Below, piece after piece: positions 27,447 through 37,830 of a stretch of 64,000 nucleotides of DNA (position 1 is the first letter of the stretch; every line of letters begins with the position of its first letter). A program made the position numbers and the translations under genes. The stretch lies in the NCBI RefSeq assembly GCF_042434745.1, contig NZ_JBHLSS010000045.1; one strand, written 5' to 3'. Under the pieces are notes generated by a model. It was not told where the DNA came from. It was given only the letters and a program-made list of their open reading frames with translations, and ran no database searches. Source of the DNA: Azotobacter paspali. GTDB taxonomy: Bacteria; Pseudomonadota; Gammaproteobacteria; Pseudomonadales; Pseudomonadaceae.

Positions 27447-28769
27447 ATGTTGCACCTCGCTCGCCTGTTCATCGGTATCCCACTTCTGCTCCTCCTCGGC
27501 GCTTGCGGCGACAGCGCCCAATTAACGATCGGCGAGGGCTACGGCCCGCAACCGAAACTGCCCGAGCCGAAATCGACCCTGCTCCCCACGGTACACATCG
27601 CCAAGGCGGTCGGCTGGCCGCGGGACGAGATGCCGATCGCCGCCAACGGCCTGATGGTGAAGGCCTTCGCCAGGGGCCTGGACCATCCGCGCACCCTGTT
27701 GACGCTGCCCAACGGCGACGTGCTGGTCACCGAGACCAATGCGCCGCCCAAGCCCGACGACGACAAGGGCATCCGCGGCTGGGTGATGAAGAAGGCGATG
27801 GCTCGAGCCGGCGCCGGCGTGCCCAGCGCCAACCGCATCAGCCTGCTACGCGACGGCGACGGCGACGGATTCGCGGAAATCCGCACGATACTGTTGGAGA
27901 ACCTCTACTCGCCGTTCGGCATGGCGCTGATCGGCGACCAGCTCTACGTCGCCAACACCGACGCCATCGTCCGCTTCCCCTATCAGGAGGGCACGACCCG
28001 GATCGACGCACCCGGCGTGAAAGTGGCCGATCTGCCGGCCGGAACGTTGAATCACCACTGGACCAAGGATCTGATCGCCAGCCGCGACGGCAGCAAGCTC
28101 TACGTCACCGTCGGCTCCAACAGCAACGTCGCCGAGAACGGCATGGCGGCGGAGGAAAACCGCGCCGCCATCCTCGAGGTCGATCCGACCAGCGGCGCTA
28201 CCCGTCTGTTCGCCTCCGGCCTGCGCAACCCCAACGGCCTGGCCTGGCAACCGCAGAGCGGCGCGCTCTGGGTGGCGGTCAACGAACGCGATGAAATCGG
28301 CAGCGACCTGGTTCCGGACTACATGACCTCGGTCCAGGACGGCGGTTTCTACGGCTGGCCCTACAGCTACTACGGCCAGCACGTCGACGAGCGCGTCCAG
28401 CCGCCGCGCCCGGACCTGGTGGCCAAGGCCCTGGTGCCGGATTACGCCCTCGGCGCGCACACCGCTTCCCTGGGCTTGACCTTCTACCAGGGCGACCTGC
28501 TGCCGCAGCACTATCGCAACGGCGCCTTCGTCGGCCAGCACGGCTCCTGGAACCGCAAGCCGCGCAGCGGCTACAAGGTGATCTTCGTGCCCTTCGACGA
28601 CCAGGGCCGCCCATCCGGGCCGCCGCAGGACATCCTCAGCGGCTTCGTCAAAGAGGAGAAAAACGAGGCCTACGGTCGGCCGGTCGGCGTGACGGTGGAC
28701 AAGGCGGGAGCGCTGCTGGTGGCCGACGATGTGGGGAATGTCGTGTGGCGGGTCACGCCGGCGCCCTGA
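27447..28769 (+). CDS. PQQ-type sugar (sorbosone) dehydrogenase lipoprotein
   Basis: 440 residues; the lipobox LLLLLGACG places the mature N-terminal Cys at about residue 20. The body is a beta-propeller of the glucose/L-sorbosone dehydrogenase family: SPFGMALIGDQLYVANTD, SGLRNPNGLAWQPQSG, GGFYGWPYSYYG, FVGQHGSWNR. Such enzymes oxidise aldoses or sorbosone in the periplasm with PQQ, but the substrate cannot be told from sequence. No PQQ biosynthesis genes are in the window. Confidence 0.85.
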   Translation: MLHLARLFIGIPLLLLLGACGDSAQLTIGEGYGPQPKLPEPKSTLLPTVHIAKAVGWPRDEMPIAANGLMVKAFARGLDHPRTLLTLPNGDVLVTETNAPPKPDDDKGIRGWVMKKAMARAGAGVPSANRISLLRDGDGDGFAEIRTILLENLYSPFGMALIGDQLYVANTDAIVRFPYQEGTTRIDAPGVKVADLPAGTLNHHWTKDLIASRDGSKLYVTVGSNSNVAENGMAAEENRAAILEVDPTSGATRLFASGLRNPNGLAWQPQSGALWVAVNERDEIGSDLVPDYMTSVQDGGFYGWPYSYYGQHVDERVQPPRPDLVAKALVPDYALGAHTASLGLTFYQGDLLPQHYRNGAFVGQHGSWNRKPRSGYKVIFVPFDDQGRPSGPPQDILSGFVKEEKNEAYGRPVGVTVDKAGALLVADDVGNVVWRVTPAP

Positions 28770-28802
28770 ACGGGCTCGGCAGCCCGCCGGCGGAAATCGC
28801 GG

Positions 28803-29294
28803 TCAATCGAGTTTTTTCGTCAGGGCTTCGAGTTTTTCCGGAATCCTGGCCAGACCATGATGGGCCGCCCGCTTGCGGATCTCGACGCGGTCTCCGTCGA
28901 ATTTCACCGTCTCGCTGACCACGGCCAGCCGCTCGCCCCGCCTCAGGGCATAGGCATAGCACTGGGTACCGCCCGGATCTTCCGCCGACTCGTCGGCCAC
29001 GCCGGTATTAGCTACCACCAGATCGGCGTGGCTGGCCTTGAGCGCGCCGATCGCCATTTCCGAGGCCACTTCCTCGCTGGTCAGGCCGAATCGCTCGATG
29101 GTGGCGAAATCGACACCGAGCAGCCGATGCTTGGAGTGCGGCGAATAGACGATGAAGCCGCAATCCAGCACCTGACCGCAGCCTGGCTCGTTCGCCAGCA
29201 GCGAGGCCATGAGCCCGCAGGTACAGGACTCGGCGGTACTCAGCTTCAGTTGGCGCGCCTCGAGAAAGGCCACCAGTTCGCCGATATCCCCCAT
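28803..29294 (-). CDS. CinA C-terminal domain protein (PncC-like amidase)
   Basis: 163 residues from ATG 29294, preceded by GGAG. The stand-alone CinA C-terminal domain has LSTAESCTCGLMASLLANEPG, CGFIVYSPHSKHRLLGV and VANTGVADESAEDPGGTQC. In several species this domain is nicotinamide mononucleotide deamidase. PncC sequences usually have a TGG motif after the ESC segment; here it is TCG, so substrate assignment stays open. Convergent with the dehydrogenase gene. Confidence 0.82.
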   Translation of the reverse strand: MGDIGELVAFLEARQLKLSTAESCTCGLMASLLANEPGCGQVLDCGFIVYSPHSKHRLLGVDFATIERFGLTSEEVASEMAIGALKASHADLVVANTGVADESAEDPGGTQCYAYALRRGERLAVVSETVKFDGDRVEIRKRAAHHGLARIPEKLEALTKKLD

Positions 29295-29452
29295 GCTCGT
29301 TCTCCATGATGAAACACCCAAAGACAGTCATCGACGATCCGGCACCGACGCCTTGGCGGCGTCGGTGCGCGGCGCAGGGAGAATCGGCACCGAGCCGCCC
29401 TCCAGCCCGGCATGCGCCGGAACGAAAGGGTGCGGCTTTCGCGCCGATACCC

Positions 29453-30328
29453 TCAGTGCTGGGTCTTGCCGGAACCGGGATCGGCGCCGGCGAGCGGATC
29501 GGCAGTCGGATTCGACAGGGTGCGCATGGCCATCTGCTTCCAGACCTGCGCATCCTTGTCCGGCAGGTTCACGGTGGCCATGCCATCGCCGCCATCGACA
29601 GCCGGCTGCGGCGTCTCGACGAACTTCCATTCGGCGCCCTGATTCCACGGCCCCCGCACGTCTTCCGCACCCTGGGACATATTGAAGTAGGTGTTGGTGA
29701 ACTCGGGCATGCCCGCCAGCTTCCCTTCCGGGAAATTGGGCTGCAGCACATGCAGGGCCTTCTCGAACGACTTCTGGTGGGCCAGTTCGCGAGTCATCAG
29801 GAACTTCAGCGCATCCTGGATGCCGGGATCGTCGGTAACGTTGATCAGCCGCTCGTAGATGATCTTGGCGCGGGCCTCGGCCGCGATATTCGAGCGCAGG
29901 TCGGCCGTGGGCTCGCCGATGGTATCGATATAGGCCGCGTTCCAGGGGACTCCGCCCGAGTTGGTCAGCGCCGGTCCGCCGCCGTACAGCAGGGAAGTGA
30001 TGTGGGAGTCGTTGCCGCCGCCGGTCAGCGAACGGTACAGCTCGGCCTCCTGCTCGACACCCTCGGCCAGTTGCCCCTTGGCACCCTTGTTCAGCATGCC
30101 GACGATCGAGCCGATGATCTCCAGATGACTGAGTTCCTCGGTCGCGATATCCATCAGCAAATCCTTGCGGCCCGCGTCATCTTCAGCCAACCCCTGGGTG
30201 AAGTAGCGCATCGCCGCCGCCAGTTCGCCTTGTGGCCCGCCGAACTGCTCCAGCAGCAAATTCGCCAGACCAGGATTCGGTGCCGCAACCCGTACGGTGT
30301 ATTGAAGACGCTTGTTATGGACAAACAT
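29453..30328 (-). CDS. Manganese (non-heme) catalase
   Basis: 291 residues with a strong AGGAGG before the ATG at 30328. Dimanganese ligands are recognisable: Glu35 in GPQGELAAAMRY, Glu65 and His68 in TEELSHLE, Glu in AAEARAKIIYE and His in RELAHQKSF. It dismutates hydrogen peroxide without heme, useful in an aerobic diazotroph. It is alone, with about 130 bp to cinA containing a strong GCACCGACGCC/GGCGTCGGTGC hairpin at 29342-29368. Confidence 0.93.
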   Translation of the reverse strand: MFVHNKRLQYTVRVAAPNPGLANLLLEQFGGPQGELAAAMRYFTQGLAEDDAGRKDLLMDIATEELSHLEIIGSIVGMLNKGAKGQLAEGVEQEAELYRSLTGGGNDSHITSLLYGGGPALTNSGGVPWNAAYIDTIGEPTADLRSNIAAEARAKIIYERLINVTDDPGIQDALKFLMTRELAHQKSFEKALHVLQPNFPEGKLAGMPEFTNTYFNMSQGAEDVRGPWNQGAEWKFVETPQPAVDGGDGMATVNLPDKDAQVWKQMAMRTLSNPTADPLAGADPGSGKTQH

Positions 30329-30544
30329 AAATCCTCCTCACACGGTTGGACGCAATCTCCTGTTCCATTGCCCCCGGTGTCTCGGGACTTCGTCGAAGCG
30401 AGTGGCACGAATGCCCCCCGTTCAGGGGGTAGAGGGGCGTCTATCGCCAATAGTTCAGGGAGAATGCTCAGTGGTAGAAAGACGTGCCGATTCGCAGACG
30501 CTGACCACGGCCAGCCCACCGGGCGCCTTCAGCGCCGTCGGCGG
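30329..30544. other. Gap upstream of the Mn-catalase, no gene seen
   Basis: It should hold the catalase promoter. A GCCCCCCGTTCAGGGGGT hairpin at about 30412-30429 resembles an IS200/IS605-type end, but no other transposon sequence is attached. Confidence 0.35.
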
Positions 30545-30835
30545 CATGCTCATGGGCGGGCTTGCTCGACCGCCTGCCGGCGAAAAAAGCCTACGCAGGA
30601 CAGCAGAGCGCGGAGGACGAGACGCCAGGTCGAGCGGACAACCTGTTCGCGCCGGTCGAAGGGCTGTACCGTGCCACGGGGCGTTTCGCCGATCAGGCCC
30701 AGGACAAGGCCTTGGGCCTCGCCTCCCCTACGGGACGGTCGGTCCACTGCTCACCGCCGCCATGGCGCTCATGACCCTGCCGATCGTCGCATGCACCGCC
30801 CGGCTGGCGGACCGATGCGGCCACGGCACCGTACA
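30545..30835 (+). pseudogene. Short-chain dehydrogenase, C-terminal remnant
   Basis: One frame reads LLDRLPAKKAYAGQQSAED followed by TPGRADNLFAPVEGLYRATG and RFADQAQDKAL. This matches the C-terminal extension of a group of SDR oxidoreductases (LLDRxxAxxAYxxQ...RPDNLFxPVxGDxGAHGRF). A second frame then supplies a membrane-type tail (VGPLLTAAMALMTLPIVACT). The Rossmann domain is missing and a frameshift separates the two pieces. Confidence 0.5.
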
Positions 30836-30843
30836 GCCGGATT

Positions 30844-32393
<1,550 letters not shown>

Positions 32394-32397
<4 letters not shown>

Positions 32398-33275
32398 GGA
32401 CGACCTCCGGATGCGCCGCTGGCGCGTCGCCAGGGTAGCTTCAACTGGGGCAGCGGCTGGGCCGACTGCTCCTCGGCGGCCTTCAGTCCGCCGGGTTGCA
32501 GACGAGCCTCGAGGATTTCCTCCATCCAGTGGCGAACCCTGTCGACATCGGCGTCCACCGCGGGAATGAAGGCTTCCGCCGCATAGGCGCCGAGCGCGGC
32601 CGGCTCGCGCAGTTCGAAGAAGGCCCGGCGTATAGCCTCGCGCAACTCTGTCGGCAATCCTTCGCGGAAGGTCCACAGGTACTCGGGAATTGGCGGCGAC
32701 TCGGCGAGGATGCGCACGGCACGCCGCTCCAGGCGCCCCTCGGCGAGCAGGCGGCGAAAGACCTGGAGGGACAATCCGCCAGCCGCCGAATGACCGGCGG
32801 CCACCGCCGTGGCCACCTGATCGTGGGCACCGAGGGTGCGACGCATATAGTCCCGGTCGGCGCTCAGCCCCGCCCGCAACAGCATGTGCCGAGGTACCCA
32901 GGCGCCGGACGTGGAGGCCAGGTCGCCCATGGCGATCTCCGTGCCGCGCAGTTGTTCGAGGCTTTCCACCGGGCTGTCGGCGGGCACGACGATCGCTGCC
33001 TGGAAGGTCGGCCCCCGGCTGCCGCCGTGGGTGGGCCGGGCGAAAGGCTCCAGGCCGGCGTGGCGACTCTGCAGGATGTAGGTCACCGGACCGAGATAAG
33101 CCAGATCCAGTTGTCCCCGGCGCAGGGCCTCGCCGGTGGCCACGTAGGTGCTACCGACCAGCAACTTCACCGGCAGACCCAGGCGGCGCTCCAGACTGGC
33201 GCGCAGGGGCTCGTTGAGTCGTTCCACCACCGCCCGGGATTCACCGGGCAGCAATCCGCATCTGAGAACTTTCAT
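32394..33275 (-). CDS. PhnD/PtxB-like substrate-binding protein without signal peptide
   Basis: 293 residues. Phosphate/phosphonate-type periplasmic binding fold: LRCGLLPGESRAVVERLNEP, AYLGPVTYILQSRHAGLEPF, GTEIAMGDLASTSGAWVPRH. The chain begins MKVLRCGLLPGE directly in the fold, with no signal peptide or lipobox and no transporter genes nearby, so it is probably cytosolic. The stop overlaps the start of the sigma-54 activator, implying matched synthesis. I infer a ligand-sensing partner of the activator rather than a transporter component. Confidence 0.8.
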
Positions 33276-33340
33276 AATCGGTTAGTAAAGCATCTCCGGA
33301 CAGGGCTCACGCCGCCTGGGCGGCATCCGCGGAAGACATA

Positions 33341-33355
33341 GCAAGCTCCGTTCCA
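33341..33355 (-). promoter_or_regulatory. -24/-12 promoter for the binding-protein/activator operon
   Basis: On the minus strand TGGAAC-N5-TTGCT, with GG and GC exactly 10 bp apart. Transcription would start near 33329, 54 bp before the first gene's ATG. This suggests the activator operon is itself sigma-54 dependent. Confidence 0.6.
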
Positions 33356-33369
33356 GTCGCCGCACCCTC

Positions 33370-33384
33370 TCGATCGGTCGCTGA
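33370..33384. promoter_or_regulatory. Perfect dyad TCGGTC-GCT-GACCGA between divergent promoters
   Basis: A 6-bp-arm palindrome inside the 328-bp divergent region (33276-33603), which otherwise holds no gene. It is not a NifA (TGT-N10-ACA) site. It could be the activator's binding site; this is inference from position alone. Confidence 0.3.
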
Positions 33385-33552
33385 CCGAGGCCGAATGCAC
33401 GAACACGAACTAAACAGCGGCCAATTGCGCACCGGCCGGAACAGCTCGGGCCGGCGACACGCGGGGAAGAGCCCACCGGGCGCGGGGGCGAAGGCCCGCC
33501 GGACACCGGCCCCGACCACGCGGCGAGCGGCGGGGGCAAAAGGCCGCGACGC

Positions 33553-33568
33553 TGGCGCCGATCTTGCG
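33553..33568 (+). promoter_or_regulatory. -24/-12 promoter facing the truncated gene
   Basis: TGGCGC-N5-CTTGCG, with GG (33554-33555) and GC (33566-33567) 10 bp apart, and ATG 33604 about 25 bp past the predicted start. It is divergent from the activator operon's promoter. Confidence 0.55.
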
Positions 33569-33603
33569 AGGGGCGCCTGCCCCCCTGTTCAGGAGCAACC
33601 GCC

Positions 33604-33759
33604 ATGTCCGAATCCGCTTCGTCACAGCCAGCCAGCGCCCGGATCTACCGTTTCGAGCCCTATCACTTCAGCCATAACCTGCCGCCGGAGATCCATGCCA
33701 GGCTGAAGGAAATCTTCGCCCATTGGAATGAACAAATGCCCGCGCATTCCCCCTGCTAG
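33604..33759 (+). pseudogene. Unknown sigma-54-driven gene, truncated by the IS605-type element
   Basis: ATG 33604 follows AGGAGCAACCGCC. The frame begins MSESASSQPASARIYRFEPY and continues HFSHNLPPEIHARLKEIF, then runs into the left end of the transposon near 33735 and stops at 33759 (51 codons). I do not recognise the family. Good start signals and protein-like composition suggest the front of a real gene whose remainder was lost or displaced. Confidence 0.5.
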
Positions 33760-35586
33760 GCTGCAGACCAGGAGGGGGTCAAGCGGGCGACTTTGATTTC
33801 CGCTCTGCGCTTTTTCGGGCGTGTTCCTCCGTGCCTTGTGCCTCTACATAGGCTTTTACCGTTTCGAGCGTCGCTCCCCCAACACTGCCGACATAGTAAG
33901 CGCGATGCCAGAAAACCGGTTTGCGGTAGAAGGCGCCCAGATGCTCGGAGAAGCGTCCTCTGGCTCGCCGAGCACTGGCTGTTTTCAGATTGTTGACCAG
34001 CGCCGAGATGTCGAGAGCCGGATGGATGTCAATCAGCAAGTGAACGTGATCGGCTTCGCCGCCGAATTCCAACAGGTCACAGCGCCAAGCCGCAAGAATT
34101 TCGCTAAACGCTGTGCGTAGATAGCTCAGCAGTTCAGGGGTCAGGGTCTTGCGTCGGTACTTGGTCACAAAGACGATATGTAGCTTAATCGAATAAATAG
34201 CATGAGAGCTTGATTTATGGAGCATTTGTATATTGCGCCCTAATGGGTCCGGCGCTAAGGTTAGCACATGGAACGGCGCAAAATGCCCCTCAAGCTCTAC
34301 CCCAATGCCAGCTAGCGCCAGCGGCTGGATAGCCGGGTGCGCCTGCACGCCGAACTGTACAACGCTGCGCTCCAGGAGCGCATTGAGGCGTAGCGCAAGG
34401 CCGGTATCTCCATCAGCTACTACGATCAGCAGAACGCGCTACCCGCCATCAAGCAATTGCGCCCGTAGCTGGTGGAGCTGGGCAGTCACGCCTTGCAGGA
34501 AACCCTGCGGCGGCTGGACCGGGCCTTTCAGGCGTTCTTTCGGCGGGTACAGGTCGGACAAACACCTGGCTTCCCGCGCTTCAAGTCCAGTGCCCGATTC
34601 TCCGGCTTCAGCTACCCCGATCCGGCCGGCTGGAGGCTGTTCCAGCAGGGGCCGCGAGGCGGCACCCTGCGCCTGGGCAGCGGCAAAACCGCGATGATGA
34701 TCCGCATCCGTGGCCGGCACCGTTTCGCCGAGTTCATGCCCAACGACCTGCCCCTCACGCACCGGCGCAATCACGCCAGCGGCGAGGATCAGTGGTACGC
34801 CTCGGTCACCCTGCGAGTGCCGGTCTCGGCCTGTGTGCGCCAGCGCACGGGGGAGGCTCAGGTGGGCATCGACTTCGGGCTTGCCCACTGGGCCAATCTG
34901 GATGAGGGCCATCAGATCGAGAATCCGCGCTGGTTGCGCGAAGCGCTACCCCGGCTGGCGGATCTCCAGAGGCAAAGGGCACGCAAGAAACGCGGCTCGC
35001 ACCGCTACCGGCAGCTGTCCCAGCGGATCGTCCGGCTGTACCAGCGTATTGCTGATCGGCGTCGGGATTTCCTCCACCGCCAGACCTCGGCCCTGGTGCA
35101 GCGCTGCGCGTTGATCGCCACCGAGGCACTGGCCCCAAAGAACATGAGCCGCAGCGCCCGCGGTACGGCGCAAGCGCCGGGCCGGCGCGTGCGGCAGAAG
35201 GCTGGGCTCAACCGGGAGATTCTCTCGGCCGGCTTCGGCATGGCGCACCAGATGCTTGGGTACAAAGCGGCAGAAGCTGGCACCCGACTGCATCTGGCAA
35301 ACACTCGCCAACTCAAACCCTCGCAGCGCTGCTCCGGTTGCTGGCAGCTCGTGCCCAAGGCGCTCGCCGAGCGCATGCATGCCTGCCCGCACTGTGGCTG
35401 CACCCTGCCGAGGGACCAGAACAGCGCCAGGGTCGTGCTGTACGACGCCTGGACGCCACACGACACGCCTGGGACGGGCGTGGCGGCGAGACCCAAGCCG
35501 CTGTCCGCGAACGCGGTCAAGCTCAGGTCGAAGACCCGCGAAACCCCCACTACAGCCGGAACGGCTCAGTGGCGGGAAAGTTCATA
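33735..35586. mobile_element. IS200/IS605-family element with divergent tnpA and tnpB
   Basis: About 1.85 kb. The left end folds into nested stems (GCCCGC 33738-33743 with GCGGGC 33783-33788, and CCCCCT with AGGGGG inside). tnpA reads leftward and tnpB rightward. The right end is fixed by comparison with the 23983-24270 copy, both ending in GGGAAAGTTCATA. As expected for this single-strand transposon family there are no inverted terminal repeats or target duplications. Confidence 0.85.
33779..34225 (-). CDS. tnpA: IS200-type Y1 transposase TnpA
   Basis: 148 residues from ATG 34225 (MLHKSSSHAIYSIKLHIVFV). The HUH motif is His60-Val-His62 in GEADHVHLLID and the catalytic tyrosine is Tyr126 in VKAYVEAQG, so the enzyme looks intact. 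It excises and inserts single-stranded DNA at the transposon ends. An upstream in-frame extension exists but the family starts here. Confidence 0.92.
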   Translation of the reverse strand: MLHKSSSHAIYSIKLHIVFVTKYRRKTLTPELLSYLRTAFSEILAAWRCDLLEFGGEADHVHLLIDIHPALDISALVNNLKTASARRARGRFSEHLGAFYRKPVFWHRAYYVGSVGGATLETVKAYVEAQGTEEHARKSAERKSKSPA

Positions 35587-35587
35587 A
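34268..35587 (+). pseudogene. tnpB: TnpB RNA-guided nuclease with three amber codons in the N-terminal part
   Basis: From ATG 34268 the frame is a full TnpB except for TAG at 34313-34315, 34391-34393 and 34466-34468, where the family has Gln, Trp and Glu-type codons. The remaining 371 codons are open and carry the RuvC acids (VGIDFGLAHWAN, LIATEAL, LPRDQNSARVV) and the zinc ribbon (SQRCSGCW...CPHCGC). The intact RuvC part could be made only from an internal start. The 3' end overlaps the right end and would also encode the guide-RNA scaffold. Confidence 0.85.
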
Positions 35588-35600
35588 TTGAGTTTCATCC
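35390..35600 (+). ncRNA. Candidate TnpB guide (omega) RNA from the right end
   Basis: In IS605 elements the RNA that programmes TnpB spans the 3' end of tnpB and the right end, with the flanking host DNA as guide. The scaffold would lie upstream of 35586 and the guide would start at about 35587. This is position-based inference; the same scaffold is duplicated at 24070-24270 with a different flank. Confidence 0.4.
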
Positions 35601-35923
35601 TAAATCGATGTGGAGGGCGTGCGCACAGGCTTGGCGCCGAGTCCCCAACCGGTTCGCCGCAACATGCCTACCGCAAATCCGTTTTTCAACAGAGTCGACC
35701 AGAGCGGTCTTTTGCCGCCATCTGATAGAGCTATCGGTCGATAGCATTCCAGCGTTGACACAGCCTCGCATGCTCTGTTGCATCTGTCTCAAACGATTTT
35801 TTGCACTCGACGCCAATCACCAAAACTCACGAGGTATTCATCCGATTTGCTTTTAATGTTAACGTCTTTATAACGTCCTGCCTCTACCTTACCCCTACAA
35901 GCAGGGGGGAGATCTTGGCATTC
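35588..35923. other. Gap after the IS605 element, no gene seen
   Basis: 336 bp with no convincing frame. The last 80 bp are AT-rich (TTTGCTTTTAATG, then TTTATAACG) and could hold the promoter of the ABC-F gene. Confidence 0.4.
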
Positions 35924-37115
35924 ATGGAACGACGCATGATGCATTTTTATTTGGCGCTGGATAGCCTTTCCTACGTTCTGTCCGATGGCAGAACGCTTTT
36001 TTCCAATCTCACCGAGCAATTCGACCAACAACCTACTGGCTTGGTTGGGTGCAATGGCATCGGCAAAACTGCGCTGACGCGCATCTTGGCCGGGGAGCAG
36101 GAACCTTCCACTAGACGCTGTTTGCGCTCTGGCACAGTGCATTGCCTGTCCCAGCAGGTTTCCCGCCTGAATCATCTCTCCGTCGCTAGCCTAGCCGGTG
36201 TACAGGCCACATTGAATGCGCTGAAGCGCATCGAGGCCGGTAACACGGCGCAGGTTGATTTTGATGTCGTGGGTGATTGTTGGGATGTTCGCCAGCACCT
36301 GAAGCATGGGTTGCGGCGAAATGAATTAGGACATCTGAATCCCCAGACTCCGACGAGCACCATCAGCGGCGGCGAAACCATACGTGTCGCCTTGATTAAA
36401 ACCGTTCTCTCGGACGTCGATTTTCTGATTCTCGACGAGCCTAGCAACCATCTCGACCGCCCGAACCACCAGACACTGATCGAGCGATTGCAGCGCTGGC
36501 CAAATGGCCCGTTGCTGGTCAGCCATGACCGGCAACTGCTGGAAGCGATGGCCCGCATTGCGGAGTTGTCGCCGCTCGGGCTGCGCAACTACGGTGGCGG
36601 CTACTCGTTCTATGCGCAATGCAAAGCCCAGAAGCGTGAAAGCGCTATTCAGCAACTCGAACGCAAACGCGAAGAACAGTCTCTGCGCGAACAGTGTGAG
36701 CGTCAGGAACGCAGACAGGCGCGTGGCAACCGGCACGGACGCGAGGCCAACCAGGCGAAGATCCTGCTTGATCGCCAGAAGAAGCGCAGCGAAGGCTCGG
36801 CAGGCAAATTGCGACAGCAGCAAAGGGCCTTGCGGGAGCAACTGTTCCAGCGCGTGCGCGATGCCGCACAGCAGGTGGAAGATGATGCCCAGATCACGCT
36901 GCATACGCTTCCTGTCACCCAGACACCGCAACGCCGAATGGCGGCACTGGATGAAGTAGAACTCCCCTTCGTGCCGCCCGCCCTGCGAAAGACCAGCCTG
37001 ACATTGAGCGGCCAGCAGCGTATAGGCGTCGTCGGCCCGAACGGTTGCGGCAAATCCACCTTGCTCAAACTGCTAGCCGGTCAGTTTCCACCGGTGTCTG
37101 GCCGCTGCGACATGT
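35924..37115 (+). pseudogene. ABC-F family ATPase, truncated in its second domain
   Basis: About 397 codons of ABC-F protein: first ATPase domain with Walker A GCNGIGKTAL, signature ISGGETIRVAL and Walker B FLILDEPSNHLD, then a charged linker rich in Arg/Glu/Gln, then the second Walker A GPNGCGKSTLLKLLAG. Right after this the homology is lost: the frame runs on to 37426 but out of register with pchC-derived sequence. The second signature and Walker B are absent, so the protein is probably inactive. ABC-F proteins act on ribosomes. Confidence 0.75.
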
Positions 37116-37220
37116 ATGTTGCGACAGCGGGTCGATATCGACCACTGGCATTTGTTGTCGGACGCCGCCAGCGTCGAGCGCATCGTCGAAGCGCTCGACA
37201 CCCTGCTGGAAAACAATGCT

Positions 37221-37430
37221 TCAACGTGTTCGGCAAGCCTGTTCCATGCCGAAGCAGAGCGCAAGGTGAGTACGGCCGAGGTACTGGCTTGGCGTCAACA
37301 CCCGCTGCACTGGGCCGAGTGTGCCCAGGTTGCGAGCGGCCATTTTCACATCAGCGAATCCCCCAATGGCGTCTGCCTACATCTGCGCCGGCAACTAGGC
37401 GCAGATCCACCCCAGCGAGCGCATAGCTAA
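37221..37430 (+). pseudogene. pchC: PchC-like type II thioesterase, C-terminal fragment
   Basis: This frame reads LFHAEAERKVSTAEVLAWRQ, then SGHFHISESPNG and LHLRRQLG, which aligns with the end of pyochelin thioesterase PchC (VSAAEAQAW...GGHFYLSEG...LLRRL), including the catalytic His. The N-terminal two thirds with the Ser nucleophile are gone. It sits immediately upstream of pchB, as in the P. aeruginosa pchDCBA order. The segment 37116-37220 between this and the ABC-F part is of unclear origin. Confidence 0.6.
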
Positions 37431-37494
37431 GCACCAGGCAGTCTCGTTCACGCTCGCGTCCTTTCCCCTATCCCGACTTTTGAAGGTAGTGAAA

Positions 37495-37830
37495 ATGAGT
37501 GCTTTGAAATCCCCCCGAGATTGCACCAGCCTGAACGATGTGAGAGTGGGTATCGACAGCCTAGACCGACAGATCTTCGAAGCGCTCCGGCAACGGCTGG
37601 AGTATGTGAAGGCCGCGGCGCAGTTCAAGCCGAGCGAAGAAAGCATTCCCGCTCCCGAACGGGTCCTGACGATGCTTGCCGAACGTCGCGAGTTGGCGGA
37701 GGCGGCGGGCTACAACGTCGCCTTCACCGAAGAGCTGTTCCGTCAGATCATCGAGTGGAACATCCAGCAGCAGATCCTCCATTGGCGGGCCACCCGGGGG
37801 CAGGCGAACCCGACGGAGGTGCAGGCATGA
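37495..37830 (+). CDS. pchB: Isochorismate pyruvate lyase PchB
   Basis: 111 residues, ATG 37495 with GAAGG upstream. AroQ-type chorismate-mutase fold: PRDCTSLNDVRVGIDSLDRQ, RLEYVKAAAQFKPSEESIPA, PERVLTML, LFRQIIEWNIQQQI, close to P. aeruginosa PchB throughout. It removes pyruvate from isochorismate to give salicylate. The stop overlaps the pchA start (ATGA), so the two enzymes are produced together. Confidence 0.92.
   Translation: MSALKSPRDCTSLNDVRVGIDSLDRQIFEALRQRLEYVKAAAQFKPSEESIPAPERVLTMLAERRELAEAAGYNVAFTEELFRQIIEWNIQQQILHWRATRGQANPTEVQA

Noticed and set aside
30400..30440. IS605-type end suggested by a GCCCCCCGTTCAGGGGGT hairpin
   Set aside because: The stem resembles the one near 11354, but no TnpB tail or terminal bases accompany it; chance is not excluded.
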